Origin: Podocnemis expansa | Taxonomy: Eukaryota; Chordata; Testudines; Podocnemididae | Length of the DNA: 64,000 bases | Reading direction: 5' to 3' | NCBI GenBank assembly: GCA_007922195.1 | Contig: ML681971.1 | Span: forward strand, 22,977,870-23,041,869 | Part shown: one piece after another, positions 21,462 through 33,060 of the stretch | Layout of the letters: each line of letters opens with the position of its first letter | Position numbering within the stretch: the first letter of the stretch is position 1 | Program-made: the position numbers and the translations under genes | Notes under the pieces: generated by a model | What the model was told of the DNA's origin: nothing | Seen by the model: only the letters and a program-made list of their open reading frames with translations | The model's database searches: none

Positions 21462-22461
21462 GGTCCCTCCCTCCATCTCTGCTATTCAGAGTTAACGATA
21501 AGAAGGGACTGAGGAGGGTCAGGGTTGGGGCCATATATATAGCTGTGGGAACAGCCAGAGGGGGCATTGGCTGCCGACCCTGCTCTGACAGGCTAGGGCT
21601 AAAAGTTTCTGACCAGTCATGTGCTGCGGCATGTAGACACCTAGAACTGAACATACGCAAGCAGCCCTGTAGTAACCCTTGGGGAGGAAGGGGTTAACAC
21701 TCTGGTCACTGAGTCCTAGGACAGCCAATAGGAACAAAGTGCAGGTTTTTGAATTGGAACAGCAGCCTTGCCTGTTCCTGTTTGGATGCAGCAGAACTCC
21801 TGGGAGGATCAGGAGGAGGCCAGAGGGGCCTGAGGAAGAATCCAGCAACATCCTTACCAAAGATAAGTTTGTTACTGACCAGGCATGGGTAGAACAGGGA
21901 ATGTTTACTTAGATGCGGTCAGGGTATTTTCTTTGTTTTTGGATTTCTCTGTGCTGAGCACAAGTACCCCCTACCCCTACCCTGTAACTACCTAAGTTAA
22001 TTCCCAAAGAAGCAACTCTGTGTTTATCTGTTCTTTTTAATTAAAGATTTTACTCTTTAAGTAAGCTCTGGTTCTGTCCCCTGAAGGGCAAGAGGGGTGT
22101 GTGCATGTGCCTTAGACTGCATAGCTAGCTACTAAAAAGGGTTTTGTTCCAGTTTCAGCTGATATTCCAGCTGTGGTTCAGTCACTCTCCTGAGAGAAGA
22201 AAAAAAGGATTGCAGTTACCTCACAGGAAGGAATTCCCAAGTGCGCCTTCCTGGGTTTTCAAGAGGTTTTTTTTGCATTTGGGTGGTGGCAGCGATACCA
22301 TTCCATGGCCAGGAATTGGAGACCTTGGAGAGTTTTAAGAGCAGACTTTAAGGCCAGTGGCTTTTTATGCCTGTTGCAGGCCCCCACCTTCTGCACTCAG
22401 AGTGGGGAAACAGCCTTGAGAAGCCCATCTCGAAGAAGGATGGTTACAGGTGAGTAACCCC
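21462..22461 (+). repeat. DIRS element 1 right inverted terminal repeat, interrupted
   Basis: The proximal part (21462-21667) is the complement of the left repeat; it is cut at AGCCC by an insertion and resumes at 22422 with agcccatctcgaagaaggatgg, ending near ggtgagtaaccc (22461). The same outer end is uninterrupted in elements 2 and 3, which shows the 754 bp are extra. Confidence 0.85.
21668..22421. mobile_element. Solo-LTR-like insertion
   Basis: It begins TGTAGTAACCC and ends AGCCTTGAGA, with a 5-bp duplication agccc at 21663-21667 and 22422-22426. The 754 bp contain no protein domain and include ttaattaaagattttactc, which could serve as a polyadenylation region. Size, TG start and 5-bp duplication suit a solo LTR of a Ty3/gypsy or class III retrovirus-like element; the expected CA end is not perfect. 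The class is inferred. Confidence 0.6.
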
Positions 22462-24216
22462 CTGGTCTACTCTTCCAATGTCAGTTCAAAGCTTATATGG
22501 GAGACAGCTTTCTCCTACCTAGCTCAGTACTGTAGAATGAACTCCCACCTGAACAAATAGTCATCACCCATGTCACCAGCTTTTGTTCAAAGTGCATGGT
22601 GCAATTCTTCAGCTTTGCTGTGTGAGACATAAGACAAAGCGACATATACATTTATTTAAACCCCCACAATTTTTTCTTCACTGAAAGCATGAAAGAGAGA
22701 ACAAACCGTGTGTGACAACTACTAGTAATGTTGCTTAATGCACCATTGGCAGATGCTCAGATAGCCTGGTTATGAAGGTTGTATATGAACTTGAATAGAA
22801 TAAAAGGTTCCAGTCCAGAAACTGCATCTGCACAGGTGAAACCTTGCAATACGGTTGTAGCCCTGTTCAAGTTATTGGAACACTATGCAGGTACAGGGGT
22901 CTCCCTGTGATTCAGTTAGAGGACTGGGCCCTTCATGGCTATTTCCAGTGTTTTATTTAGTCCGCGTTTGGGTTCTTGTCTACTCAGTGCTTTTTAGCCA
23001 TTACAGCATAACTTCAAAAATATTCCAAATTACTGTCACAACCTGACTAGCAACTGTGAAACATACTCTCACTCATCCTTATCAATCATCTCATTTTACT
23101 TTGACTAATAGTAATTTTGCAAGTTTTTACTTTTATTCTGGTATATTACTTGGATTGGCAATGTCAATTTAGGGAACTACTGACATTTTTAGAAATTAGG
23201 TAGCAGACCTGTGTTATTTAAAGGTTCTCAGGCTATTGGACTCTTCGCTTGGTCTGTTGCTTTTGAATATTTATTTTATTCCCAAGGGTTTAGATTTAAA
23301 AAATGTCTATTTGACACCAGTCAAAGCATTTGCTGTTTAAAAAAAAAAAAAAAAAAAGCCTAAAAATTTTTTCTTTCCTTTTCACAGCATTTTTTTTTTT
23401 TTTTTTTTCCATGTTTTGTATTTTTATGGATTTGTGCTCCATTAAGTTCCTTTGACTTGACTCTTTTGTCTGGATATCTTTAAGCCTTTGGTTTGTTGGT
23501 ACTGGTTGATCTAGGTAATTGTGGCTATGCCGGATTTAGAACTGGTCACCTCTGAGTGGCATTATGTTGTTTCTACTCTCTGAATGGATTATCTAAATTT
23601 TATAAAGAGGAGAGAACCTTTCTCCTGCTTATGACTAATCCCCAAACATTTGTAACTGGTCTAATCTATTGTGCATTTAATAAAAAGAAGTTTGACTCAT
23701 ACAGCAAGTTTGATATTCTGGTACAAGTACTGACAAGTACTTACAATAGCATTTGTGATGCTCTTGGCACGCATTCTTGCAACTAGTCTTGCTCAGGCAA
23801 ATGTTTGAGAGCAAGAAAATAAAAAGGAGTGCATCAAAAGGTAGATTTTATTTATATTAAGATTCCCAAATATTTTTGTATTTGACCAGTTGTATTGTTA
23901 TCCTGTTAAATAATTGTTGGCTAATGAAATAGAGAACAAATTCCATCAGGTGCCCCATATTCCTTTGTGTTGGCTTCTGTAGCATTTCACAAATGGTGTT
24001 GAAACATGCCAAAGACTTGGGGTGTCCCTGAGTCTGTATGACACTGCTCATGTGAGAATGTTTCTTATCTACAACCGCCTGGTATTGTGCCCTCCAGGAT
24101 TTTACAGGCTCACCTCCTAGCTTTTTTTTTTTTTTTAATTGCATCCTGGAGGGATCATTCTCTGAAAATTAGGCCAGTGCAGTGTCTTCTTATCAGTAGA
24201 TTGGCTGGGATTGTCG
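22462..24216. other. Non-coding DNA with homopolymers
   Basis: No repeat termini or exon recognised. It contains an A-run at 23339-23357, a T-run at about 23391-23408 and a T-run at about 24121-24137. Confidence 0.4.
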
Positions 24217-24704
24217 TTCAAACAAAAACAACAAGGAGTCATGTGGCACTTTAAGACTAACAGATTTATTTTTCGCATGAGCTTTTGTAGGAGAAAATCC
24301 CACTTCATCAGGTGCTTCCAAGATGGGTGAACTTACAGAATGGAATGAAACTAAATGCAAGGGGGTGTAAAAGGTAGGATCAGGTCCACTGTTCCCTCTA
24401 AGATGTGCGCGTGTGCATGCGCACACAGGTCATGAAACCTGTGCACACAACAAAATAAAGTGCACACAAAAAATTCAGTAGTGCTAATATTGGCACTCAC
24501 AAAGAAATGTTTTTGCACACACAAAGAAACTGTTTGCGCACACAGTCTGAGAGCAGTTAGAGGGAACATTGATCAGGTCATACAGTAACAGCAAATCAGA
24601 GCAGTTGTTAGATTCAAACCATGGGAAGCCTGAAGTCAAATTACCTTTTGTAATGGGAAAAGAACCCATAGTCTCGATTCAGTCCTGCTTTCACAGAATT
24701 TAGC
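24217..24704 (-). mobile_element. Penelope-like element 3' fragment, split by a hAT MITE
   Basis: Minus-strand PLE 3' region, recognised from the order agtcatgtggcactttaagactaacag, cgcatgagcttttgtaggagaaaat, gaacttacagaatgg and, after the MITE, agtaacagcaaatcagagcag and tgtaatgggaaaagaaccc. It is interrupted by 24387-24571 and ends abruptly at about 24704, next to the CpG island. No coding region. Confidence 0.85.
24387..24571. mobile_element. hAT-like MITE nested in a Penelope-like element
   Basis: CACTGTTCCCTCTAAG on the left, GTTAGAGGGAACATTG on the right, with a perfect 8-bp duplication atcaggtc at 24379-24386 and 24572-24579. The 185-bp body carries purine-pyrimidine words (gtgcgcgtgtgcatgcgcacac; repeated gcacacaaa). 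Confidence 0.92.
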
Positions 24705-25168
24705 TTGCTTTGTCTGTCTTCGCTCCGTTCTTCGCCTTCCCTGCAGACGGAAACCCCGGGGGGTGGTTGGCAGCCCTGCTCCCCAAGGCAGCTCCCCAGC
24801 TGGCACGTGCGCAGGGCGCCGGCAGCCAGGGGGTTAACAGCGCAGCCGCAGGGTCTGTGTCACCAGAGCACGCGGAACCGGCCTGCGGAGGAGCAGCCAG
24901 TGGCGGAACAGGCCGGGCGGCTCAGACCATAGGCGTCGCCTCATTGGCCACGCCCCCCCAGTGCTCTGCGATTGGTCACACCCACCGCCGAGTGAGAGCC
25001 GGCTGCCAATGGCAGTGGCGTGGTTCGCACGGCGGGGAGTGCCGGGGGGGGGTCAGAGGTGAATGACCTGAGGTAACCTCTCCCGTCACACCGGCTGAGA
25101 GGGCGAGGGAGCTGCCTGGGCGGCGGGAGGCGGGGCCGGGGCACGGGGGCGGGGCCGGGGCAGGCTGA
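24705..25168 (+). promoter_or_regulatory. CpG-island promoter
   Basis: GC- and CpG-rich from about 24720 through exon 1 to about 25420, unlike the surrounding intron. It has several CCAAT boxes in reverse (cattggcc near 24940, gattggtc near 24970) and one forward (gccaatgg near 25003), GC boxes (ggggcggggcc near 25145) and, in exon 1, cagccatctcgg, which fits a YY1 site. No TATA box is visible. This is the layout of a housekeeping-type promoter reading rightward. Divergent transcription to the left cannot be excluded. Confidence 0.75.
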
Positions 25169-25288
25169 ATGGGACCGGATCAGGCGTGTGTGGCAGCAGC
25201 AGCAGCAGCCATCTCGGTAGCAGCATCACCAGCCGGCGCCGCGCCGCGCCGGGGGCCTGGGCATCGTCCGTCTCAGCCGGCACCCTGA
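25169..25288 (+). CDS. Possible upstream ORF in exon 1
   Basis: ATG at 25169 opens 39 codons (start MGPDQACVAAAAAAISV, Ala- and Pro-rich) that stop at TGA 25286-25288, one base before the donor. If exon 1 joins the exon at 40899, this frame is the same as the main coding frame, separated from the main ATG by the TGA and nine codons. It may act as a translational brake, or may lie upstream of the real cap site. Confidence 0.25.
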   Translation: MGPDQACVAAAAAAISVAASPAGAAPRRGPGHRPSQPAP

Positions 25289-25289
25289 G
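25169..25289 (+). other. Non-coding first exon (3' part) with splice donor
   Basis: The sequence ends caccctgag|gtgagcc, a strong donor with GT at 25290-25291. The true transcription start is not known, so the 5' limit is only the first ATG. The next exon of this strand in view is 40899-41151. A CAG/GCA repeat (gcagcagcagcagcagcc, about 25194-25211) lies within it. Confidence 0.6.
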
Positions 25290-25399
25290 GTGAGCCGAGC
25301 CGAGCCCGCCCGGGGGCTGTGCGGCCGCGCCGGGCTCCCCGATGCCGGAGAGGGGCACTTCGGACCGCCTGGCCTGGCACCGCTCCCGTTGCCCGGCCA

Positions 25400-25530
25400 G
25401 AGGACAGCCCCTGCCTCGGCATGGCAGGGATCCCCAGTGCCCCATGTGGGAAGGATCAAGCCTAGCATGGGAGGGATCCCTAGTGCCTTAAGGGCGGGGA
25501 ATCATCACTAGCGTGGCAGGGATCCCAGTA
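25400..25530. repeat. Minisatellite, first block
   Basis: Three units of the motif GGCATGGCAGGGATCCCCAG with spacing of about 40-50 bp begin about 110 bp after the exon 1 donor. The array is then broken by unrelated DNA (25531-26155) and resumes at 26160. Confidence 0.65.
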
Positions 25531-26155
25531 CTTATGAACAAGAGTTAAAAGTATAATTTGGCAGGCCCTGGGACCCTCCTAATTGGGGGGTCCCCCTCCC
25601 GCATGTCCTGGTCCCTTCCAGCCCTCCAAATGCCAGCCCCTTTTGCCACCTGAACTCCAGCCCTCCACCCCAGCCCCTGCTCACACCCAAGCTGCTGCCC
25701 TGATACGTGCCCCAAATATCCACCCCTAGCTCGGGCAATCCCAGTAACCCTCCCCCAGCGTGAACTGGGCCACCTCAGTACTTACCAGCAGCTGTGCGCT
25801 GGCCTGAGAGGCAATGTAGCCTGCGCTTGGAGGCTTTTGCTTTCGAGCGTGGCCTGTGCATGCACAGGGGGAACTGGGCATGCCTCCTCCGCTCTTCCCC
25901 TGCCTGCAGGAACGCTGGAGAATGCCGTTCCGGGGTCTGCTATTTTTAGGGGCCCAGCATTTGGGCCCCCAAAAATAGAAAATGGGCCTGGAATGCTATG
26001 TTCCGGGGCCTAGTATTTTAAAATGATGGGCCCTGGAATGCAGTGTTCTGGCTCCATTTTCAATTTTTAGGGGGCCCAGAATGCTGAGCCCCTAAAAATA
26101 GTGGGCCCTGGAGTGGCATTCTGCCACATTCTGGCCCACTTTAATCCCTCTCTAT
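25531..26155. other. Spacer with hairpins inside the minisatellite
   Basis: This stretch interrupts the array. It contains a near-perfect hairpin at 25940-25978 (17-bp arms ctatttttaggggccca and tgggcccccaaaaatag) and a second related one around 26066-26101. TATGAA occurs at both edges (about 25535 and 26152), which could be a short target duplication. I cannot assign it to a transposon family. Confidence 0.4.
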
Positions 26156-26159
26156 GAAG

Positions 26160-26640
26160 GAGAGAACACCCCTACCCTGTTGAGGGGATCCCCATTACCC
26201 TGGGAAGGGGGTATCAGCCCCGGCATGGCAGGGATCTCCAGTGCCTTAATGGGGGGAGGTCATCCCAGTCCTGGCAAGGATCCCCAGTACCCTAGGAAGA
26301 GGTGAAATCATCCCCAGCCTGACAGGGATCCCCAGTACCCTGGGAAGTGGGAAGATCACCCCTGTCTTGTGAAAGGGATTCCCATTGCCCTGGGAAGAGG
26401 GGATTACCCCCAGCATGGCAGGGATTCCCAGTACCCTGGGTTGTGGTGGTGATCACCCCTGGTCTGGTGGGGATCAGCACTTCCCTGGGAAGGAGGGAAA
26501 TCACCCCTGGCATGGTAGGGATCCCCAGTTCCAGAGGAAATGACAGAGATCACCTCCAGCCTGGCAGGGATCCCCAGTGCCCTAGGAAGGGGAGGATGAT
26601 CTTCAGCATGGCAGAGATCCCTAATGCCAGGGAAGGGAGT
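26160..26640. repeat. Minisatellite, main block
   Basis: About ten diverged units of 42-52 bp, each with CAGGGATCCCCAGTACCCTG followed by ggaagggg and atcacccc. It is the continuation of 25400-25530 and sits in intron 1 of the host gene. Confidence 0.75.
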
Positions 26641-27747
26641 TGGTTGAATTGGAATATATTTACCGGGATAGGGGAATGCAAATAAGGGAGAAGGTGCAAT
26701 ATCTTCCCCAGGTTTGATGCTGAGTTTGTGTGTTGGGGTTATTTAAGTATGATTATTTTGCAGTGGTGGTGGATATTTTTGCTGGGGCTAGGTGAGTGAG
26801 TTGTTAGGTATGACAGGGGGAAGGGGGGTATGTGAGTATGGCTGGAGTGGTGCAGTGTTTTCGTGAGCTCTTTTGCTAGAGATGGGGAATGTAAGTTGTG
26901 GACTGGTTGCAAGAAGTGCTGTGGAGATGGTGAGAGTTATTGGAGCAGATGAGGATGTCTGAAAGGGGGTAGGCAACACTAAGTGGTAGGGTACATATAT
27001 GTTTGTTCTCAGTGCCCTTATAATGCCCTTACCAGACCTTGTGGGGTGCTGGATGCACTGAGTTAGTGCTTCAAGCACACAGGGGTTTGGGCAGGGCCCA
27101 GAGTACTGAGATGTATGGACTGCTTCTGCTTGCTCCCACCTCTTGTAGCATACTCTGTACATATGCAAACAGTGACTGTGATAAGGGGAGGTTCCTTGGG
27201 GCAATGAGTGTGAATGGAAATAGCCCATTAGAAGGGCTTCTTGCAGCTCAGGTTTCAGCGGGGAGGGGGCTGCCTGCGAATACTCCAAGCCTGCTGTTTT
27301 GTGACTGAGAGCTATATGGGATGATGGAATAATTCCCAGTGAGTTCAAGTGATTGGGAAATTGTGCTTTACGGAGCTGCAGGATATATTGTTAATTGATT
27401 GTGTCCTAAGGTACTGTTGATAGAGTAACTACTATGTTAATAAAATCCAGCCATGAGATAGCATCTGCATGCTCTCTTAGTTGGTCTCTGATACTGTGTG
27501 TGCTCCTTGGATAGTTACTTATTATTAACACCATTTACATGTTTTGCTTCTTCCTTTGAAAAAAATAATAATCAATCTCTCTTTTAATCTAAAATAAACA
27601 CATTTGAGAACTTGGAGTAAATATCTGGAGATAAGGGAGGAGGAGGCTGGGAGAGCAGTGGAAAACCACAACATGTAGGCAGGGAGTGTCTTTCTTTGTC
27701 CTGTATTTGTAGTGTCCAGCACAGTGGGGTCCTCCTCTCTGACTGGG
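26641..27747. other. Intronic DNA, no feature recognised
   Basis: A 186-codon minus-strand frame (26788-27348) covers much of it but has no domain, no splice context and a composition like its surroundings; I treat it as chance. Confidence 0.4.
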
Positions 27748-27990
27748 GTTCTTCTTCGAGTGCTGCTCGCATCATTCAGTATTTAGTGTCTACATGCTGC
27801 AACGCATGATTGGCTAGAAACTTTTTAGCCCTAGCCTGTCAGAACAGGGTCAGGAACCAGTGGCCCCTCAGGCCACTCTCATGGCTATATATATTATCCT
27901 GACACTGATCGTCCTCAGTACAGAACAGCCTGCTCCATGTGATTACACAAGTGCCTGTCTATTCTGCTGTGTATGAGCCACCCATTCAGC
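27748..27990 (+). repeat. DIRS element 2 left inverted terminal repeat
   Basis: Complementary to 33061-33296. It carries a TATA-like run (ggctatatatatt, about 27883-27895), followed 15-20 bp later by cctcagta, the same order as in the other copies, so a promoter in the repeat is likely. Confidence 0.85.
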
Positions 27991-28089
27991 TTTGAAGATC
28001 TGTTTGTGGACATTGTTCTACTGAGGACCGCTGCTCCAACTGAGTATGCAAACCCAGAGCTGTAAGACCGCTCCCAACTGTCACCAACA

Positions 28090-29816
28090 ATGGCAGGCTT
28101 CAAACCTTGTGCTTCTTGTGGCAAGACCTTCCTGAGGGATGAACCCCACAAGAAGTGCCTATGGTGCCTGGGTGAATCCCACCAAACTACCGATAAACCA
28201 AGGACCCTGAAAGACAGGGAGCAGAGACGCCGTGCATTGGCCCTGGAGCAAGCATGGCAGCCTACCCTCAGAAAATTGGGGTCTTCCTTGGAGCCATCAG
28301 CACTGCTTGCCAGATCGGCATTGGAGCCCTCTTGGCACTGCTCGCATTGGGAGCACAAGATGATGCGCTTGGCATCCACCGCTCCAGCTCTCCCTGACCA
28401 GGCCACTTTCGGGACCACGGTCAGGAGGCCATGAAGGTCCCCTCTACCCTGGAGGCTTTTGAGGTGGCAAAAGCTCTCTTGTTTTTGCCTACACCTCTGC
28501 CTCCCAAGCCTCAGAAAGAGAGAGGAAAGCTGGCTTTCCTTTTGGGGACATGAACTGCTCCAGTGCAGCACTGATTTCTGTCCCCTATAATGGTACTGAG
28601 ATCACTGGTACCGGAGTCAAAGAGAGTCTCTCCCTCCTCCGAAGGGCCTTCTGGTACCTGCCTGGGCCCTACAGCCAAGCGCATCAGAGGGCACTCTCCT
28701 TTTCCCTGGCACCATAGAGCCGCCTTGTTGCTTGCGCTGATTGCCCTGGCCCTTTCTCGCACCGGTGTTGGGGCAAGCCTGACCCTATGGCGCCGGGAAA
28801 CAACATGCTCCCTGAGTTCTGAAGAGGTAACCCCTTCGCACAGGAGCAGACAGGCCCATAAGGGATCACCAACACTGGGCCCCTCCTGGTACCAGTCTCA
28901 CAAGTGGTCCCTGCCACAGGAGGCCTACTTGGAGGAAACTTCCCGTGGCACCGAAGGGCCCACAACCACTCCACCATTGCCCACACCTCCTGACAGGGCT
29001 TTAAATCCCAGACCGTGGTCCTACAGGAAGACACTAGTGCCCACTATGACCTCCTTCGCTGGGTAACAGTACATGCATGCTTGGAGGTCAAACCTATCAG
29101 TGGGGATCAAGACCCCCTATGTGATCCGGGGCTCATATCTTCCCCTGACGTGATTGTGGTCCCATTGCACTCTAGTGTGCACAACCCCACCAGGGTACTC
29201 TGGCAGACTCCCGCTTTGATTTCTCATGTCTCAGATGTAGTGGGTCATAAATATCAGATCCCACTGGACCACCGGGTACCAAGTTCCCGGATGATGGAAG
29301 CCACCTGAGGGTGTGAGACCAACCTTCCCCAGATCCTTTGCCAAGATCCAGGGAGGTGAGAGGGGCTGGACCTCATGGGCTGGAAGGTATATCAACTTCC
29401 ATCTTCCAGCTCTTCATTGCAAACCACCAAGCACTGGTGGGACAATACATACTGGACATCTGGGAGTCCATGAGGCAATTTCAAGATCTACTTCTCCGGG
29501 AACACCTGGAGGACTGTTACTCCCTTATAGAGGAGGACATTTTAGCATCCCGGGATGCCCTTTTGGCAGCATGGGATCCCTCAGACATGGCAAGCTGTGG
29601 TATAGCGTCGGCCATTGTTATGAGATGCGCGGTGTGGCTGCAGGAGGCAGGCCTGCCTCAAGGCATGCAGCAAGCCATCCAAGATCTCCATTTCGAGGGA
29701 CGCTCTTTGTTTGTGGAGGCAATGGACAGTCTGCTGAGTGGTGCGAGGGACCCCAGAACGGCCCTCAGATCACTGGGCGTGCCCCCCCCCCCCACAGGTG
29801 CCCAGTCATTGCCCTA
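28090..29816 (+). pseudogene. DIRS element 2 gag, frameshifted
   Basis: ATG at 28090 starts MAGFKPCASCGKTFLRDEPH with the pattern C-x2-C-x11-H-x3-C-x2-C and then LGESH; a small deletion removes the second CxxC pair seen in element 4. Frames run 28090-28434, 28590-29066, 29015-29308 and 29338-29817, so at least three frameshifts are needed to read it. The last frame carries the family signature: FIANHQALVGQYILDIWESM, EHLEDCYSLIEEDILASRDA, ASAIVMRCAVWLQEAGLPQG, then LHFEGRSLF and a terminal DPRTALRSLG. Usual full length would be near 550 residues. Non-functional as it stands. Confidence 0.85.
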
Positions 29817-32800
29817 ACCCTCACCAGCAGTGAAGCGCTGGCAGCATAGGCACCAAACAGGACCTTCCCTGCCAAATGAGAGGCAAGATTAGCCCTCCAG
29901 GGCCTCAAGATCTCTTCTGCCACCTGGGGCTTCCTGTTAGAGTGCCATGGCCCCCATGACAAAGAAGCCCCTAACGGCACGCTCACGCTGTCAGGTTCCA
30001 CCCACTCTCCTAGCCTTCAGCAACCCCTCAGAAATCAGCGGCTGAGGCCTTAGGTGGAACCCCATCTGCAGTTAGAAAGGAAGGAATATTATACGCGGGG
30101 TCTGAGAACCCTTCCCAAGGTTGTTATAAGAAGTGCCTTGCTCAGAAAACAGTGGAGGTAGACCATGTTATTCCTCCATACTCCAGGGCCCCATCTTGTT
30201 TTCTTTTCTCCCAACTGCTGCCAGTCCCTGGCATCTAACTCAAAATCGCCCCCTACACTTTCCCGGGGTCTTATACAACCCTTAGCTCGATACATCCAGG
30301 GCTTCTTCTCCAGAATTGCGCATGCTAAAGCCCGAGATATACGAGTGCACATGGAGTTCTTCCTTCAGCATCCAGTTCAACCACTCCAGAGCTGAATTAC
30401 ACTCGAAGGGACTTGGCATTCAGACCACCTCCCAGTTTTTCCACCCAGGCTCCATTCCATTCATGCTAGAGCATGAGTGAACTTGGATGCATTATAAGAG
30501 TACCACATCCATGTAATATTTAGCTGCCTTAAATTTATTTTTCCATGCAGGATTTAGCATCTTCTTTATTTGCCGCAGTCCTGTTTTTCACTCACCAGGG
30601 CTGGGGTATGGTAATCCCCACATTGCTGGGTGGGGAGGAGACACCTAACCCTTCCCAGCCCTGCGGCTGGAGACCCGGGGGCCTCATCACCTGGACCTCC
30701 TGAGACATGCAAGAAAACTCCTTAACTCCTCCTAGCCACTTTTGCAGCTTGATTGAGTTACTCTGTCCCCACACTCCTAAGATGACCTGCCCCAGGATGT
30801 ACCCATATGTTGTGCAGGCATAGGGAGAATCCTCCTTCCACCTGCGAAGGAGACGGGGAATACTTTCATACTTCTCTACCCTGCCTTGTACAAATCTGAT
30901 GGCAGGGAACACAGGGCACTAGGGTTAATCCCATCAGGCCCCCATAGGGATGCCCTCCCACGGGGTCTCTCTCTCTCTCTCTCCCCCCTCCCTCCCCTTG
31001 TCCCAGATTCCCCTTACAGACCTCTCGGGGCTCCATGACCCCTCTGTAGGCCTGTTCTAAGATGACCTGTTGTTCCTGTTAGCATCGCTATGCCACATTG
31101 AGCGTTTACTCCTCCAAGCCAGCCTGTGTTAGTACCTTGGTCCTCTGAGAGGGGGATAAACCACCATCGCCTTGGTGGCAATGGACATTATGTCTACCCC
31201 TTCTCTTCCCTGCTAGGGGTCCCCTGCTTCCCCATAAGAGAACTGATGCTTACCAGGACCTTGCAGGAAGTCCCTCACCCAGAGATGTCAGGAATATCCG
31301 CATCTTCACAGGCAGCCTACATAAGGGGCTCATCTGTATCCTGTGTACCCCAGCAGCCCATACCTGGTGGAATGAACCCATCATGCAGTGGCATGTACTA
31401 AAGAGGTCGTTGAGTGAAGTGGACAATATACTGCATGATTCGCTTTTAGGCAAGTTCCCTTTGGTGGACAAGGGCCTAATTCTTCAGGGTGGTAACTCCT
31501 TCCTCCCACCTCGTGAAGGCAGGACACTTGATGGTCCTTGTGGGTACCCCCCCCCCCCCCGGCCCTTAGCTGTTGGAAAAGTGGCAGAACACATCAGCTT
31601 TCCCACCAAAGGGAAATAGAAGCATACACCCTGCCTTTATGTCCAGGGAGAGATTTCCCCTATACCACAGGGGGTGTGCACACATGTATGCACACAAGAG
31701 ACTACAAGATGTTATCTGGTTCACTCAAGCATCTAAACCTTACTCAGGTGTAGTACAGCTCCACAGCTTCTGGGTCTTATTTCCTTGTGGCCCATGGTTT
31801 AATCACAAAGGGCCCCTGGAGTACCTACATACTCAGCACCTGTCACAGAGGAGAGGTGGAACTTTTATTAGCATAGCACTTTGTCCCTTTTCTGCTTCCT
31901 ATTTCCCAATCTTGCTCATATTTGTAGAGTGGGGCAAGAGAAGGCTGGAGAGTGAGGGCAGTTGGCTCCTGAATCGCTAGTGACCGACTAGGCCCGAGAC
32001 AAACGCCCTTACCCCTTTTTCCTTACTACCCTCCTATCCTAGTTCCAATCCCTAAAGGTTCCCTTCCTGTTTTCGGACAGTTGGGCTTTCTTAGGTTGGG
32101 ACCCCACCAAAAGGAGGTCCTGAAATGAAGGACTTCCCCTTGATACCAGAGCATGGATATAAGCCTTCTGCTCGAAGCCTTTTCCTCCTCTCTAAGTCGT
32201 TGTGGGACCTCCACAGGCCCTCTCCCCTAGGAGACAGTCTACTCCCCCTGGAGTGGGACTATACTGGGGTCCATCTTAACTGAGCCTGAACAGGGTTATG
32301 TTTAGAGGTCATGGATCTCAAACTAGTGACACTGGTGAGTCTGCATTACCGTTCCTTTCCCCTCTCGCCAAAGGGACTCGGAAGTCATACCTGCTTCTGG
32401 GACCTGCGGTGCGCTGTTACTAGCTTCCCTTCTGCCTGGTTAGCTAATACCCATTAAAAGGGCTCCCTCATCAAGTCAGGACTGCACCCAGTAGAACGAG
32501 ATTGTGTGACAAATAGCATCCTGGTTGTGGTATCAGCACTTTGAGCTGTTGAACCAGCCTAGACACTTAGATGTAGAAGTGTCAAAGTCTCACTAATGCA
32601 GAGAGGCTGGGTTTATTCTCCACTTTACCTCTGGAGACATGACAATCACTTGTCATGCTGCAGGTAGATGAAGCATGGTGCTGCTTCTGTCTTCCTTGCT
32701 TGTTTAGCCACACTCAACATTGAGGGTGTCCAGAGTGAGTTAGGCTGGCCCTGTATCAATACTTCAAGCCTTCAGGGCAGGGTGACACACAGTCTCTCAC

Positions 32801-32960
32801 TGGTTCCATCATGCAGTGTTCTCTTAGAACAAATGAAGGGTTAACAGTACATTCCCTTAGATAAGTTGGAAAGCCTACTATGCAGACACCCTTCCATGCC
32901 TAGGGTTTGCCATTGTGGGGACAGCCCAACTCTGCCAACCATCCAAAGTAAGGCTAGTAG

Positions 32961-33060
32961 TCACCTAATACTGAATGAAGCGAGCAGTGCTTGAAGAAGA
33001 ATGGTGGATTACTTACCAGTAACTGTTCTCCTTCAAGATGGGCTGCTCACATACATTCAG
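32961..33060 (+). repeat. DIRS element 2 internal complementary region
   Basis: The first part (32961-33001) is the complement of the left terminus (tcacctaatactgaatgaag, gagcagtgcttgaagaagaa). The second (33002-33060, from tggtggattacttacc) is the complement of the right outer end at about 33246-33296. The two parts abut, so the region spells out a joined right end and left end. Confidence 0.87.

Larger units (their letters stand above)
16600..22461 (+). mobile_element. DIRS-like retrotransposon, element 1 (gag-only, interrupted)
   Basis: Left terminus cttctttgagtgctgctca at about 16600. The left inverted repeat is split by a hAT element (16621-17121) and runs to about 17300. A decayed gag follows (17476-18620), then about 2.7 kb of non-coding DNA, an internal complementary region (21364-21461) and a right inverted repeat (21462-22461) that is itself split by a solo-LTR-like insertion (21668-22421). 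Without the two insertions the element is about 4.6 kb. This order (left repeat, gag, internal complementary region, right repeat) is that of DIRS-1-type elements, but I see no reverse transcriptase, RNase H or tyrosine recombinase. Confidence 0.85.

Noticed and set aside
26788..27348. 186-codon minus-strand frame in intron 1
   Set aside because: No recognisable domain, no promoter or splice signals, composition like its surroundings.
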